From the NCBI GenBank assembly GCA_936920195.1, contig CAKZHE010000265.1:59547-123546 (forward strand): a stretch of 64,000 bases of DNA, in the 5' to 3' direction. Origin of the DNA: an uncultured cyanobacterium (lineage in GTDB: Bacteria; Cyanobacteriota; Cyanobacteriia; Cyanobacteriales; FACHB-T130). The stretch's first letter is position 1; each line of letters starts with the position of its first letter. The notes beneath the pieces are model-generated. The model was not told where the DNA came from and searched no databases. It saw only the letters and a list, made by a program, of their open reading frames with translations. Shown here one piece after another: positions 7,034 through 14,603 of this stretch. A program made the translations under genes and the position numbers.

Positions 7034-9727
7034 ATGTTCCAACGGATTTGGCAGTGGCTAAAACAATTGTGGCAGCGATGGGTAGCTCGCCAACCCCCGC
7101 CAGCACCCACCCGGCAACCCCCCAGCGATGCCGAGTGCGAAAGCGTTTTTATGGAGCTTTTGCAGGAAGTGGCATCGGGCAGCACTCGCGGAGAAATTCA
7201 AGGTTTTTTGATTATTCAACAAGGAAAAAAGCACGTTACTGAGGCTGACTTAGTAGCGTGGTTGCGGCGAACTAGCGATAGTTGGTTGGCATCCCCCGCC
7301 CAGCATCAGGAATTGGGGCGACGGATGGGGCGGTTAGGAGATATTTATAAGGGAGAAATAGCCGAAGTTGCTAGAGATATTGGCAGACAATTAGTAGTAG
7401 AAAATAAACTATCTGTTCAATACCCATCCAACCATACATCTACAACCCTCACCAACAACCCATCCATTCCATCCAACCATACATCTACAACCCCCACCAA
7501 CCAACCATCCGTTTCATCCAACCATAAATCTATAATTCTCATCAACCAACCATCCGTTACCCATCCCCCCACCATCAACCCAGAAGCCGCCACACTACAT
7601 AACCAAGGCGTTGATTTAGCTTATGCCGGAAACGTATTAGGAGCATTAGCCCTCTTTGAGCGAGCCGTGGCAATTGACCCCAACTTCCACTTTGCCTGGA
7701 ATAGACTGGGGATTGCACTCAATAATCTGCAGCGCTACGATGAGGCGATCGCGGCTTATGAGCGAGCCGTGGCAATTGACCCCAACAACCGCTTTGCCTG
7801 GTATGGACTGGGGAATGCACTCAATGATGTGCAGCGCTACGATGAGGCGATCGAGAAATTCGATCGTGCCTTGCAAATCACCAAAGACCAATTCTGGCAA
7901 GCTTGGTTTAATCGAGGTTGGGCATTTTTCGAGTCCCATCGCTACGATCTCGCTATCCAAAACTGGGATGACGGCATCAATAAATATCTGCCCGCTAACC
8001 CCGACTGGAAAGTTGCTCAGGGCAGATTGTATCAGGCAAAAGGCAGAGCGCAATATTTACATGGCAGACAAACAACCCAATACTTCCCCTATTTTCTCGA
8101 AGCCAAAACCAGTTACCAAAAAGCTTTAGAATTTCTCGATCGACCTAACCAACTGCGCTTAGGAGTATTGCAAGAAGCAATTCCAGTTTTTCGCGCCCTC
8201 AACGATGCTACTGCCAGCAAATATCTCACCCAACAAGGCATTGAGATTCTTCAAGACTTAATTTCAGCGGCTTCATCCCCCGCCCATAAACTGAGATTGC
8301 AACGCAAATTTAGCAGCTTTTACCAATTGGAAGTTGATAACCTCGTCCAATCTGGCAACTTTCCCCTCGCCCTCACCAAAGCCGAAAAGCGGAAAAATTA
8401 TTGTTTGCGCTGGTTGAGGGAAGGCCGGATAGAAAACCTAGAAGATAGTCCCACCTGCGAGCAAATTCACCAATTACTCAATCCGGGTACAGCCATCATT
8501 TATTGGCACATCAGCCCTGCCGCCATTACTACCTTCATCCTCGGACAAAATCAACCCCTCCACGCCCAAATCTTCACGGAGGATCTGACCTCCATTGGTG
8601 CTGACAAAGAACTATATAAATTTGAAACCTGGCTAAAAGAGTGGAAAACAGACTATCAAAGTTACTGCGAAATCCTGAAAACAGAGGGAACTGAAAAAAA
8701 ATCCGAAGCTCCCATTTTTAAGCAGGGTTTAGGAGATATCCCCTCCCAAGAAAACCATCCCTGGCGAGCCAAAATGCCAGAAAGATTAAACCAACTTGCC
8801 GAAATTCTCCACATTCGCCAAATATTAACTGCTGTCGGCAACAACATCACCCAAATCATCCTGATTCCCCACCGGGATTTACACCTTCTCCCCCTGGAAT
8901 CCCTCTTTTACCAAACCCTAGAAGCCAATGACAATTTACCAGCAATTACCCGTTTACCCAGCGCCCAAATTGGCATCAATTTACAACCATTACAACTCAC
9001 TGCCGAAAAACAACTGCTGAATGTATTTGGCTCTGCCGATGAGTTATGGTTTCCCGAAATGGAATTTGCCCTCATTGCCCAACTTTACCATCCTCACCTT
9101 ACCTCCATTCCCAGTCATAACGCCACCAAACAGCAAATTACCGCCGCCATTCCCGCCGGAACAAACTGCTTTCACTTTACCGGACATGGCTACCACAATC
9201 TTGATTCTCCCACCGAATCAGCTTTAGAATTAACCAACCAAGAACGACTAACTCTCCAAGAAATTTTCAAGTTAAATTTTCAGGGTTATCACCTTGTCTC
9301 CCTCTCCGCTTGCGAAACCGGAATTACTAGCAAACAAGGCATCATCGACGAATATGTAGGTTTAGTTAGCGGCTTCCTCGCCGGAGGAGTTGCTCGCGTT
9401 GTCAGCACCCTATGGAGAGTAGATGAATTCTCTGCTGCTCTGATGATGATTAAATTTCATCAACTATTTAAAGATGGCATTCCTCCAGCCGAAGCACTGC
9501 AACAAGCTCAACACTGGCTTCGCACCATCACATATAGCGAGCTTGCCCAATGGTATCGCCATCGGGCAGCGGAATTACAATCGCCCTACTTAGTCTCGAA
9601 ACAAAAATTAGAAAGCCTCGCCAGAAACATTGAAAATTCAGCTAGAATAAATTCAGATCAACCACCTTTTGCCCATCCCTGTTTCTGGTCTGGATTCACC
9701 ATTACAGGCAAAATCAACAATACCTAA
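7034..9727 (+). CDS. TPR-CHAT domain protein (caspase-like protease)
   Basis: An 897-residue cytoplasmic protein without a signal peptide. Residues 1-130 hold an N-terminal helical region of a type seen before TPRs in other cyanobacterial proteins (ending near GDIYKGEIAEVARDIGRQLV). Residues 131-175 are three copies of a 15-residue Ser/Asn/Thr-rich repeat. TPR units follow (about 190-370), two of them nearly identical (ERAVAIDPN...FAW). The C-terminal CHAT domain (about 590-895) carries the putative His/Cys dyad in FHFTGHG (His718) and LSACETG (Cys760), followed by the usual GLVSGFLAGGVARVVSTLW segment. CHAT proteins are caspase/separase-like peptidases, some acting in anti-phage or regulated-death systems; the target here is unknown. 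A hairpin at 9733-9790 may end the transcript. Confidence 0.9.
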   Translation: MFQRIWQWLKQLWQRWVARQPPPAPTRQPPSDAECESVFMELLQEVASGSTRGEIQGFLIIQQGKKHVTEADLVAWLRRTSDSWLASPAQHQELGRRMGRLGDIYKGEIAEVARDIGRQLVVENKLSVQYPSNHTSTTLTNNPSIPSNHTSTTPTNQPSVSSNHKSIILINQPSVTHPPTINPEAATLHNQGVDLAYAGNVLGALALFERAVAIDPNFHFAWNRLGIALNNLQRYDEAIAAYERAVAIDPNNRFAWYGLGNALNDVQRYDEAIEKFDRALQITKDQFWQAWFNRGWAFFESHRYDLAIQNWDDGINKYLPANPDWKVAQGRLYQAKGRAQYLHGRQTTQYFPYFLEAKTSYQKALEFLDRPNQLRLGVLQEAIPVFRALNDATASKYLTQQGIEILQDLISAASSPAHKLRLQRKFSSFYQLEVDNLVQSGNFPLALTKAEKRKNYCLRWLREGRIENLEDSPTCEQIHQLLNPGTAIIYWHISPAAITTFILGQNQPLHAQIFTEDLTSIGADKELYKFETWLKEWKTDYQSYCEILKTEGTEKKSEAPIFKQGLGDIPSQENHPWRAKMPERLNQLAEILHIRQILTAVGNNITQIILIPHRDLHLLPLESLFYQTLEANDNLPAITRLPSAQIGINLQPLQLTAEKQLLNVFGSADELWFPEMEFALIAQLYHPHLTSIPSHNATKQQITAAIPAGTNCFHFTGHGYHNLDSPTESALELTNQERLTLQEIFKLNFQGYHLVSLSACETGITSKQGIIDEYVGLVSGFLAGGVARVVSTLWRVDEFSAALMMIKFHQLFKDGIPPAEALQQAQHWLRTITYSELAQWYRHRAAELQSPYLVSKQKLESLARNIENSARINSDQPPFAHPCFWSGFTITGKINNT
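7424..7558 (+). repeat. In-frame 45-base tandem repeat, three units
   Basis: Three consecutive 45-base units inside the TPR-CHAT gene encode PSNHTSTTLTNNPSI, PSNHTSTTPTNQPSV and SSNHKSIILINQPSV. The third unit is the most diverged. It forms a low-complexity linker between the N-terminal helical region and the TPRs; copy number is likely to vary between strains. Confidence 0.9.
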
Positions 9728-9732
9728 ACCCC

Positions 9733-9790
9733 CTGTTCGTAGTTGGGCTTTAGCCCCTCCGGATTGGGGCTAAAGCCCAACTACAAACAG
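9733..9790. repeat. Hairpin core of family B downstream of TPR-CHAT
   Basis: A solo copy of the family B core: GTAGTTGGGCTTTAGCCC pairs with GGGCTAAAGCCCAACTAC, extended by CTGTT and AACAG on the outside. It starts six bases after the TPR-CHAT stop. With no terminal repeats it is either a degraded MITE or a hairpin spread independently. It could act as a transcription terminator or 3' stabiliser, though no T-run follows. Confidence 0.7.
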
Positions 9791-9920
9791 TTCTCTATTT
9801 ACCTTTTGATTACTCGTTTCTAGGCTCTGCCTTGGATAACACCCGCCAGGGACTTAAGTCCCTGTCTAATAGATTAAGTCCTCTGAAGAGGACTGAAAAA
9901 TTCAGGATTGTGGCTTATAG

Positions 9921-10046
9921 ACCAATACAGTTCAGTTAACTAAGTTCGTAGTTGGGCTTTAGCCCTAATCCGGAGAGGGCTAAAGCCCAACTACGAACCT
10001 TTGCTTTCTTTCATTTATGACCACCTATTAACTGAACCGTATTGGT
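9921..10046. mobile_element. Complete family B MITE-like element with a probable target duplication
   Basis: Terminal repeats of 19 bases match with one difference: ACCAATACAGTTCAGTTAA at 9921-9939 and the complement of ACCAATACGGTTCAGTTAA ending at 10046. The interior contains the GTAGTTGGGCTTTAGCCC hairpin. TTATAG lies immediately outside both ends (9915-9920 and 10047-10052), consistent with a target-site duplication; counting the shared ACC this could be read as nine bases. No ORF is present, so transposition would need an enzyme in trans. Around it (9830-9915 and 10056-10185) are further short palindromes such as AGTCCTCTGAAGAGGACT. Confidence 0.8.
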
Positions 10047-10185
10047 TTATAGACCTAGCAATACAGACGATAATGTGCCGCCAGATTTGATAGAATTGGT
10101 ATTAGTCCTCTTTAGAGGACTTATGCTTTGAGACAGGGGTTAAAACCCCTGTCGGATTGCCGTTCAAACAGTTAAGCCTCAAAAT

Positions 10186-10268
10186 CGTAGGTTGGGTTGC
10201 AACGATAGTGGAAATCCAACATTTATCAGTGGTTTGTTGGGTTACGCTGTCGCTCAACCCAACCTACG
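10186..10268. repeat. Family C palindromic repeat, copy 1
   Basis: Starts CGTAGGTTGGGTTG and ends CAACCCAACCTACG, forming a long stem; the interior has CCAACATTTATCAGTG and TTGTTGGGTTACGC. Related copies are at 19294-19375 and, truncated, at 49078-49125. It lies 34 bases before the start of the next gene. The 574 bases between the TPR-CHAT gene and that gene are filled almost wholly by repeats. Confidence 0.8.
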
Positions 10269-10301
10269 AATTACGAGTTTACTAATCGCAACTTTTAGAC
10301 C

Positions 10302-10766
10302 ATGAGCAAAATAGATCCCCAAACATGGCAAGCATTCTTGTTTGCCCTATCTCAAATCAAAGAACCTCTGCCTCCCGATGTCCAAACGGAGGTAAATGCC
10401 ATTGGTAAAATCTTAGTTGAACAACCCGAAACTGCCCAAAATCAACTGATTCAATTATCCCAACATCCCTTGTTTAAAGATGCTTATAATGCCGCTTTCG
10501 ATGATTGGACAGGGAATTACATTGTTCGCCCCAAAAACAAAGCAATTCGTGCTACCTTAGAAGGTGCAGAAGCGAATAACCTAGAACTAGAAAACTTTTC
10601 TCTGCCCCAAGATTTGCCAAAGTTGCTGGCACAAACTTTGATTTCTCCTCATCCAGAAGAGACAGTCAATCAACTGCAACAGCGATTAGATGCTCCCAAC
10701 CCTGAAACCATTGCCGCAACACCGAATCGCCAACCTTGGGATTGGTTGAAAAAAATATTTCTATGA
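10302..10766 (+). CDS. Unknown protein, first gene of a coupled pair
   Basis: A 154-residue soluble protein that I do not recognise. It begins MSKIDPQTWQAFLFAL and is mostly helical by composition, with no signal peptide, membrane segment, cysteine motif or catalytic signature. The C-terminus (about residues 115-150) is proline- and asparagine-rich (LDAPNPETIAATPNRQPWDW) and ends KKIFL. The stop codon overlaps the start of the next gene as ATGA, so the two are almost certainly translationally coupled and probably work together. No ribosome site is obvious before the ATG. The TPR-CHAT gene lies upstream on the same strand beyond a block of repeats, so a functional tie to it is only a possibility. 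Confidence 0.75.
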   Translation: MSKIDPQTWQAFLFALSQIKEPLPPDVQTEVNAIGKILVEQPETAQNQLIQLSQHPLFKDAYNAAFDDWTGNYIVRPKNKAIRATLEGAEANNLELENFSLPQDLPKLLAQTLISPHPEETVNQLQQRLDAPNPETIAATPNRQPWDWLKKIFL

Positions 10767-12115
10767 ATCAATTAATTTATCCTCATCTCTGTTTATTTGT
10801 CTATCACCTGAATCAAGGGAAAGAACAACCAGAAAACCTAGAGAATATTGCAGTAGAAACAGTTGAAGGATATCCCATCGACGGATGGCGCTATACCTTG
10901 AATTTAGGCGATACTGATGGTTTGTTGGTAACATATTCAGTTAATGACGGCAATAACACCAAACCAAAAGATGTTAATTGTTTTACTCAACTGCAAACCA
11001 AAGTTTTAGCCGATAAGACAGTGGCAACCACAGACGATATTGCCACCGAAATCAAAATTGGTAAAACCTGGATGATTTTAGGAGTCTTGCCTTCATCCTG
11101 GGATACCCTATCAGCCGCATCGATTGCCCAAGCCGCAGCCAAGGTTTTAAATATTGGGGAAGTGGTAGCTGGCAAACCACAAAAATTCATGGGAGCCACG
11201 GTTTACGAATTCTCGAAATTCCCGCAAAAATGGCAAAACCTGGAAGCAGAAAATAGTCATTTAGTGGTAGTATTATATCCCGATCAAAATTCCCTAGAAA
11301 CCTTTAATAAATTTAAGCGCGATTGGCTGAGATTATTTTGCTATCGCCATAAAGTCATCTGGTCTTATAGTAATACTAGACCAATTAAACTCTTTTTAGA
11401 AAAGCATTTTTTACCAACCGAAAAAACTTTTGATACCTTGAAAGTCAAATCGCCAGAACTAAATTTATTAGCGGCGAATTTGCAGCAAATGAAAATAGCT
11501 TTAGATGAAAACTCGAAAATTCTCTTTCAATATGCCACCTATCTCAGTTTCCTAGAAGTGCAATTGCAAACTCTCGAAACCAATTTATATGACTACCAAC
11601 AAAGATTGATTTCAATGGTTGACAAAGCTAGGGAAACTAAAACTAATCCCGATGCCAATTTTCTGCAAACTGTCACCAATATCATTCATCAAAATACCGA
11701 TAGTAATTTCCTGCAAGCCTTTACCAATCTTCCCGCCAAAAAATATCGAGATCAAGTTAAAAATGATATTGCCGCCCTCACGCCGGGATTGAGAGTGAGG
11801 GAAAAGTTTGTAGACACAATTCGGGGAATTGTAGAAATTAAGGAAGCGGAATTAAATGAAAGTATCGAAACGCGCGATCGCACTTTTCAAACCTTGGTTG
11901 GCATAGTCGGAGTCGGCTTAGGCACTGGCTCAATGGTAGCATCAGCATCGGCTAATTTCACAGAAGAAATTGCCGCCCATCCCTTCATTAACACTGCCAT
12001 TAATATTATCCCCCTGCCACCATCAAGCCTTAAACTGGTGCTAGGTTTCAGTATCCTTTCGGGAGCATTTGCTAGTTTTGTAACATGGTTAGTTATCAGA
12101 TGGCGATCGCACTGA
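10763..12115 (+). CDS. Unknown membrane-anchored protein with coiled-coil and C-terminal hydrophobic segments
   Basis: A 450-residue protein I cannot assign to a named family. The ATG at 10763 overlaps the previous stop (ATGA), which decides the start. The first 230 residues look like a mixed alpha/beta soluble domain (SHLVVVLYPDQNSLETFNKF). Residues about 235-370 are strongly helical and coiled-coil-like (YLSFLEVQLQTLETNLYDYQ, VEIKEAELNESIETRDRTFQ). Two hydrophobic stretches end the protein: LVGIVGVGLGTGSMVASASA (about 380-400) and LVLGFSILSGAFASFVTWLV near the C-terminus, followed by positive residues. Helices leading into paired C-terminal membrane segments recall CorA-like topology, but no GMN motif is present. 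It may be a membrane effector or sensor partnered with the preceding small protein. Confidence 0.75.
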   Translation: MNQLIYPHLCLFVYHLNQGKEQPENLENIAVETVEGYPIDGWRYTLNLGDTDGLLVTYSVNDGNNTKPKDVNCFTQLQTKVLADKTVATTDDIATEIKIGKTWMILGVLPSSWDTLSAASIAQAAAKVLNIGEVVAGKPQKFMGATVYEFSKFPQKWQNLEAENSHLVVVLYPDQNSLETFNKFKRDWLRLFCYRHKVIWSYSNTRPIKLFLEKHFLPTEKTFDTLKVKSPELNLLAANLQQMKIALDENSKILFQYATYLSFLEVQLQTLETNLYDYQQRLISMVDKARETKTNPDANFLQTVTNIIHQNTDSNFLQAFTNLPAKKYRDQVKNDIAALTPGLRVREKFVDTIRGIVEIKEAELNESIETRDRTFQTLVGIVGVGLGTGSMVASASANFTEEIAAHPFINTAINIIPLPPSSLKLVLGFSILSGAFASFVTWLVIRWRSH

Positions 12116-12123
12116 GGATATTT

Positions 12124-12765
12124 CTAGCTGATCTTTGTCCTCACCCAAGCCCGAAAAGCTTTCATAGTTTTATTTCTGCCCTCAATTTTACTGCGTTCTA
12201 AATATTGCGGAATCGCATCAATCAGGGGCAATCCTGGAAAGTAAGTGCTTTCATTTACCTGCCTATATTGTCCCGATTGTAAAACATTGATTTCTAGTTT
12301 TGTCCCGTTAAAACGCCATAGTTCTCGCACTCCTAATTTTTCATAATTATTAAAATGGGTTCGGGAAGTAATATCAATTTCAATAGCGAGATCTGGTGGT
12401 GGATCTACGGTTAAATCAATGCGCTTTTTCCCGCGAATGGCGGCTTCATTCTCGATATAAAAACAACTATCCGCTTCTATTCCTTGACTCATAGCTGCAC
12501 TTTTAAAAGTGGTAGAGCCGAGATTCCTAAACTCAATCTCTAGTTCTTCTAATAAAATTTCTACCAAGTTGCTAATAATTACTTTATCATCTTCGTGTTC
12601 TGGCAGGGGAACCATAATTTCTAAAATTCCCTGACTATAATTAATTCGGCTTCCTCGTTGCTCTCCCAACTCATCTAGCAGTTCTTCATACATTTCCCAA
12701 CTGACATCATTCATCAAGATTTGTTGACCAGGGGGAAGAATTATTTGTTGAAGTTGGATTTGCAT
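12124..12765 (-). CDS. Uma2 family (DUF820) putative endonuclease
   Basis: A 213-residue protein of the Uma2 family, which has a PD-(D/E)XK nuclease-like fold and is hugely expanded in cyanobacteria; the biological role is unknown. Family features are ISNLVEILLEEL-type helix 1, the strand ADSCFYIEN, the core PPPDLAIEIDITS (about residues 132-144) where Asp and Glu would bind metal, and the following NNYEKLGVRELWRFN. The lysine of the third motif in this subgroup sits in YEKLGVRELW. It is convergent with the preceding membrane-protein gene (8-base gap) and stands alone. Length and motifs suggest it is intact. Confidence 0.9.
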   Translation of the reverse strand: MQIQLQQIILPPGQQILMNDVSWEMYEELLDELGEQRGSRINYSQGILEIMVPLPEHEDDKVIISNLVEILLEELEIEFRNLGSTTFKSAAMSQGIEADSCFYIENEAAIRGKKRIDLTVDPPPDLAIEIDITSRTHFNNYEKLGVRELWRFNGTKLEINVLQSGQYRQVNESTYFPGLPLIDAIPQYLERSKIEGRNKTMKAFRAWVRTKIS

Positions 12766-12804
12766 AAAACTAAGTATAGTGCGTCTGAATCATTTGTCTA
12801 AATC

Positions 12805-12870
12805 TGTAGGGGTAGCGCCCCCGTGCCTACCCCAATTTAACGGGGCAACCACGGGGGGATTGCCCCTACA
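12805..12870. repeat. Palindromic GGGGCAA/GCCCC repeat
   Basis: TGTAGGGGTAGCGCCCC... to ...GGGGGATTGCCCCTACA forms a dispersed palindrome sharing its core (GGGGCAATCCCCCC in reverse) with the interior of family A elements. It lies 5 bases past the stop of the following minus-strand gene, where it could form a 3' hairpin. Confidence 0.75.
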
Positions 12871-12875
12871 TGAGT

Positions 12876-13790
12876 TTAGAAACCCATGAAGTTGTAGCCA
12901 ATACCCACTAACAGACCAACATCAGTGTTGTTGCGTAGGGATATATTTAAGCCCGCAGTCGCAGTAAATTGCTTCGTCAAGGGCAAATCCACCCCTCCAG
13001 AAATCAACAAGCCTAGGGTACTGCTCGCACCAGTGGCAATTGATAACCCCGCACCGACATAGGGAGCGTAAGGAATTGGCTCAAAGGGGTCTGTTTGCTG
13101 CACAGCAAAGTCATAAGTAACGGGAACAAGCAAAATAGTTTGATCGCCGAAGACTACTGCTGGACGGACGGAAAAACTGTCAGCAAAAGCTAGTTTACTA
13201 ATTACAGCGAAATTTCCTCTGCCCAAAGCACTGTTGCCACCAATCCCAATATTGCCAGCCACCCCAATGTAGTTGGTGCCGTAACGGGTAGCTCGACCAG
13301 GGATAAATTCAGTTTGGGCAATGCGGTATTCTGCTGGTGCTAATGCTAATTTTTCGGATGAGACAAAGAGGGCATCACCAGTCGGTTGCTGCATTAAAGC
13401 AGCGGCGGTGGTGACAGTGGTTCCCGGTACAGGTTGGGAACTAGCGGCAACTGCCTGGGGTGCAGTGACAGGAGCGCTGGCGGTGGGAACGGTAGTTCCT
13501 GGTGCTGGCTGGGAATTGGGGGCAACTACCTGGGGTGCTGTCGCGCTGTCAGTAGTTAGCTGAAAAGTGGTTTCTTGGGAAACGGCAGTTTGAGCGGTAT
13601 CTGCGCTCAGTGGCTGAACGGCAATGGTGTTCAGAACTGGTTTTGCTGCCTCGGCAATGGGGGTGGTGGCGGCTAGTTGCGGAGCATCAGCCTTGGGCAT
13701 TTCTGCCTGGGCTGGCAATCCATTGCTCGCAGCGGCGATCGCGGCGATTCCGAGTAGAAAGGGAACTTGTCTAGAAAAGCTAGTATTCAT
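12876..13790 (-). CDS. Exported outer-membrane-like protein of unknown function
   Basis: A 304-residue secreted protein. The ATG at 13790 has a GAGGAG ribosome site five to seven bases upstream; a GTG two codons earlier is less likely. A signal peptide (MNTSFSRQVPFLLGIAAIAA...PAQA) is followed by an Ala/Pro/Thr/Val-rich region (about 25-135) holding two imperfect copies of a segment with QVVAPNSQPAPGTTV and QAVAASSQPVPGTTV. The C-terminal 160 residues alternate polar and hydrophobic residues with many glycines (IGVAGNIGIGGNSALGRGNF, PYAPYVGAGLSIATGA) and end GIGYNFMGF, a terminal aromatic residue typical of outer-membrane beta barrels. A small beta-barrel or porin-like role is inferred; no named family is claimed. 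Confidence 0.75.
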   Translation of the reverse strand: MNTSFSRQVPFLLGIAAIAAASNGLPAQAEMPKADAPQLAATTPIAEAAKPVLNTIAVQPLSADTAQTAVSQETTFQLTTDSATAPQVVAPNSQPAPGTTVPTASAPVTAPQAVAASSQPVPGTTVTTAAALMQQPTGDALFVSSEKLALAPAEYRIAQTEFIPGRATRYGTNYIGVAGNIGIGGNSALGRGNFAVISKLAFADSFSVRPAVVFGDQTILLVPVTYDFAVQQTDPFEPIPYAPYVGAGLSIATGASSTLGLLISGGVDLPLTKQFTATAGLNISLRNNTDVGLLVGIGYNFMGF

Positions 13791-13892
13791 GATCACTCCT
13801 CAACGACTGAATTAAACACTCAAAAAACAGAGATTGTAGTCTATATTCTCTGATATCTATTGTTGTTAGCCAAAATCAGTATTTTGACATAC

Positions 13893-14255
13893 TCACCGGG
13901 CTGAAGCCACAGTGATTCTTGACGCTTCATCGACTGACGCTACCGAAATAGTCTTACTCTGTCTCTGCGTCCGTTTAGAGTCGTGGCAATGCCCTATCCC
14001 GACTGGATTTATATTTTTGGCGGCACTTTCAGATCTGTCGTGTTCAGTCAAAGTTTTAATCCCTAAATCAATCCCGATACTTTGGTTTTCAGCATCAAGT
14101 TGAACGGGTTCAACTTCCACAACAAAGCTCAAAAAATAGCGATCGGCACAATCCTTGATCGCGGTGACAGATGACGGAGAAGAGGGAAGCTCTTTAGACC
14201 AAATCAGTTTGATGTTGCCAATTTTGGTTAAATAAATCTCTCTCTCTGTTTTCAT
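13893..14255 (-). pseudogene. TnpB-like transposon nuclease remnant (IS200/IS605)
   Basis: The 120 codons include a recognisable middle part of TnpB: IGNIKLIWSKELPSSPSSV, then FLSFVVEVEP and the RuvC-I motif IGIDLGIKT with its catalytic Asp. After that motif the reading jumps to a C-terminal-like stretch (TISVASVDEASRITVASAR). The N-terminal helix-turn-helix part and the whole RuvC-II/zinc-finger/RuvC-III region are missing, so no RNA-guided nuclease activity is expected. It is divergent from the TnpA remnant at 14293-14433, the arrangement of IS605-type elements. Confidence 0.8.
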
Positions 14256-14292
14256 AGCGCGTGTTAGGATTCGGGTGCGATCTAATTATAAG

Positions 14293-14433
14293 TTGAGCTA
14301 CGCCAGATGGCAACTCAATTTCACAGGGAAAGACATAGTGTTATGGAGTCCTAGTTACTTCTCTGTTTCTGTGGGAGGAGCGCTTCTGGAAGTGCTTAAA
14401 AAATACATTCAAAACCAAGAAAAGCTGCCCTAG
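14293..14433 (+). pseudogene. TnpA-like Y1 transposase C-terminal remnant
   Basis: Forty-six codons ending in TAG read LSYARWQLNF, then VLWSPSYFSVSVGGALLEVL and KKYIQNQEKLP. This resembles the C-terminus of the small IS200/IS605 HUH transposase, in which the catalytic Tyr lies in a helix like KKYIQNQ. The HUH part is absent. Just after it, at 14431-14455, comes TAGAAGGACGGGGGTTGAATCC, similar to the ends of such elements (compare 49587-49610). Together with the TnpB relic it marks a decayed IS605-type insertion covering roughly 13870-14470. Confidence 0.65.
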
Positions 14434-14468
14434 AAGGACGGGGGTTGAATCCCATTCTTTTGGTCAAT

Positions 14469-14603
14469 CTAGACGATTTTGACAATATGTTTGGCTTCGG
14501 ACTGCGAGAAATGTGCCAAAAAAATAATTGCCTCCAGGCGCTGGTAGTTAGGGCGAGATGCACTTTGGAGGGAGGTTTCTAGCCTCCGGCAGCTGGCTCT
14601 TAA
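14469..14603 (-). pseudogene. Possible short gene fragment beside the IS605 relic
   Basis: A 44-codon open stretch on the minus strand reads RPNYQRLEAIIFLAHFSQSE followed by AKHIVKIV and a stop. The composition looks protein-like rather than random, but there is no start codon of its own: the frame opens inside the end of the serine-hydrolase gene. It may be the tail of a gene truncated when the IS inserted. The evidence is weak. Confidence 0.2.

Noticed and set aside
7646..8129. Overlapping ORFs of 135 and 157 codons within the TPR region
   Set aside because: Both are frame shadows of the TPR-CHAT gene, whose TPR and CHAT motifs are continuous through the region.
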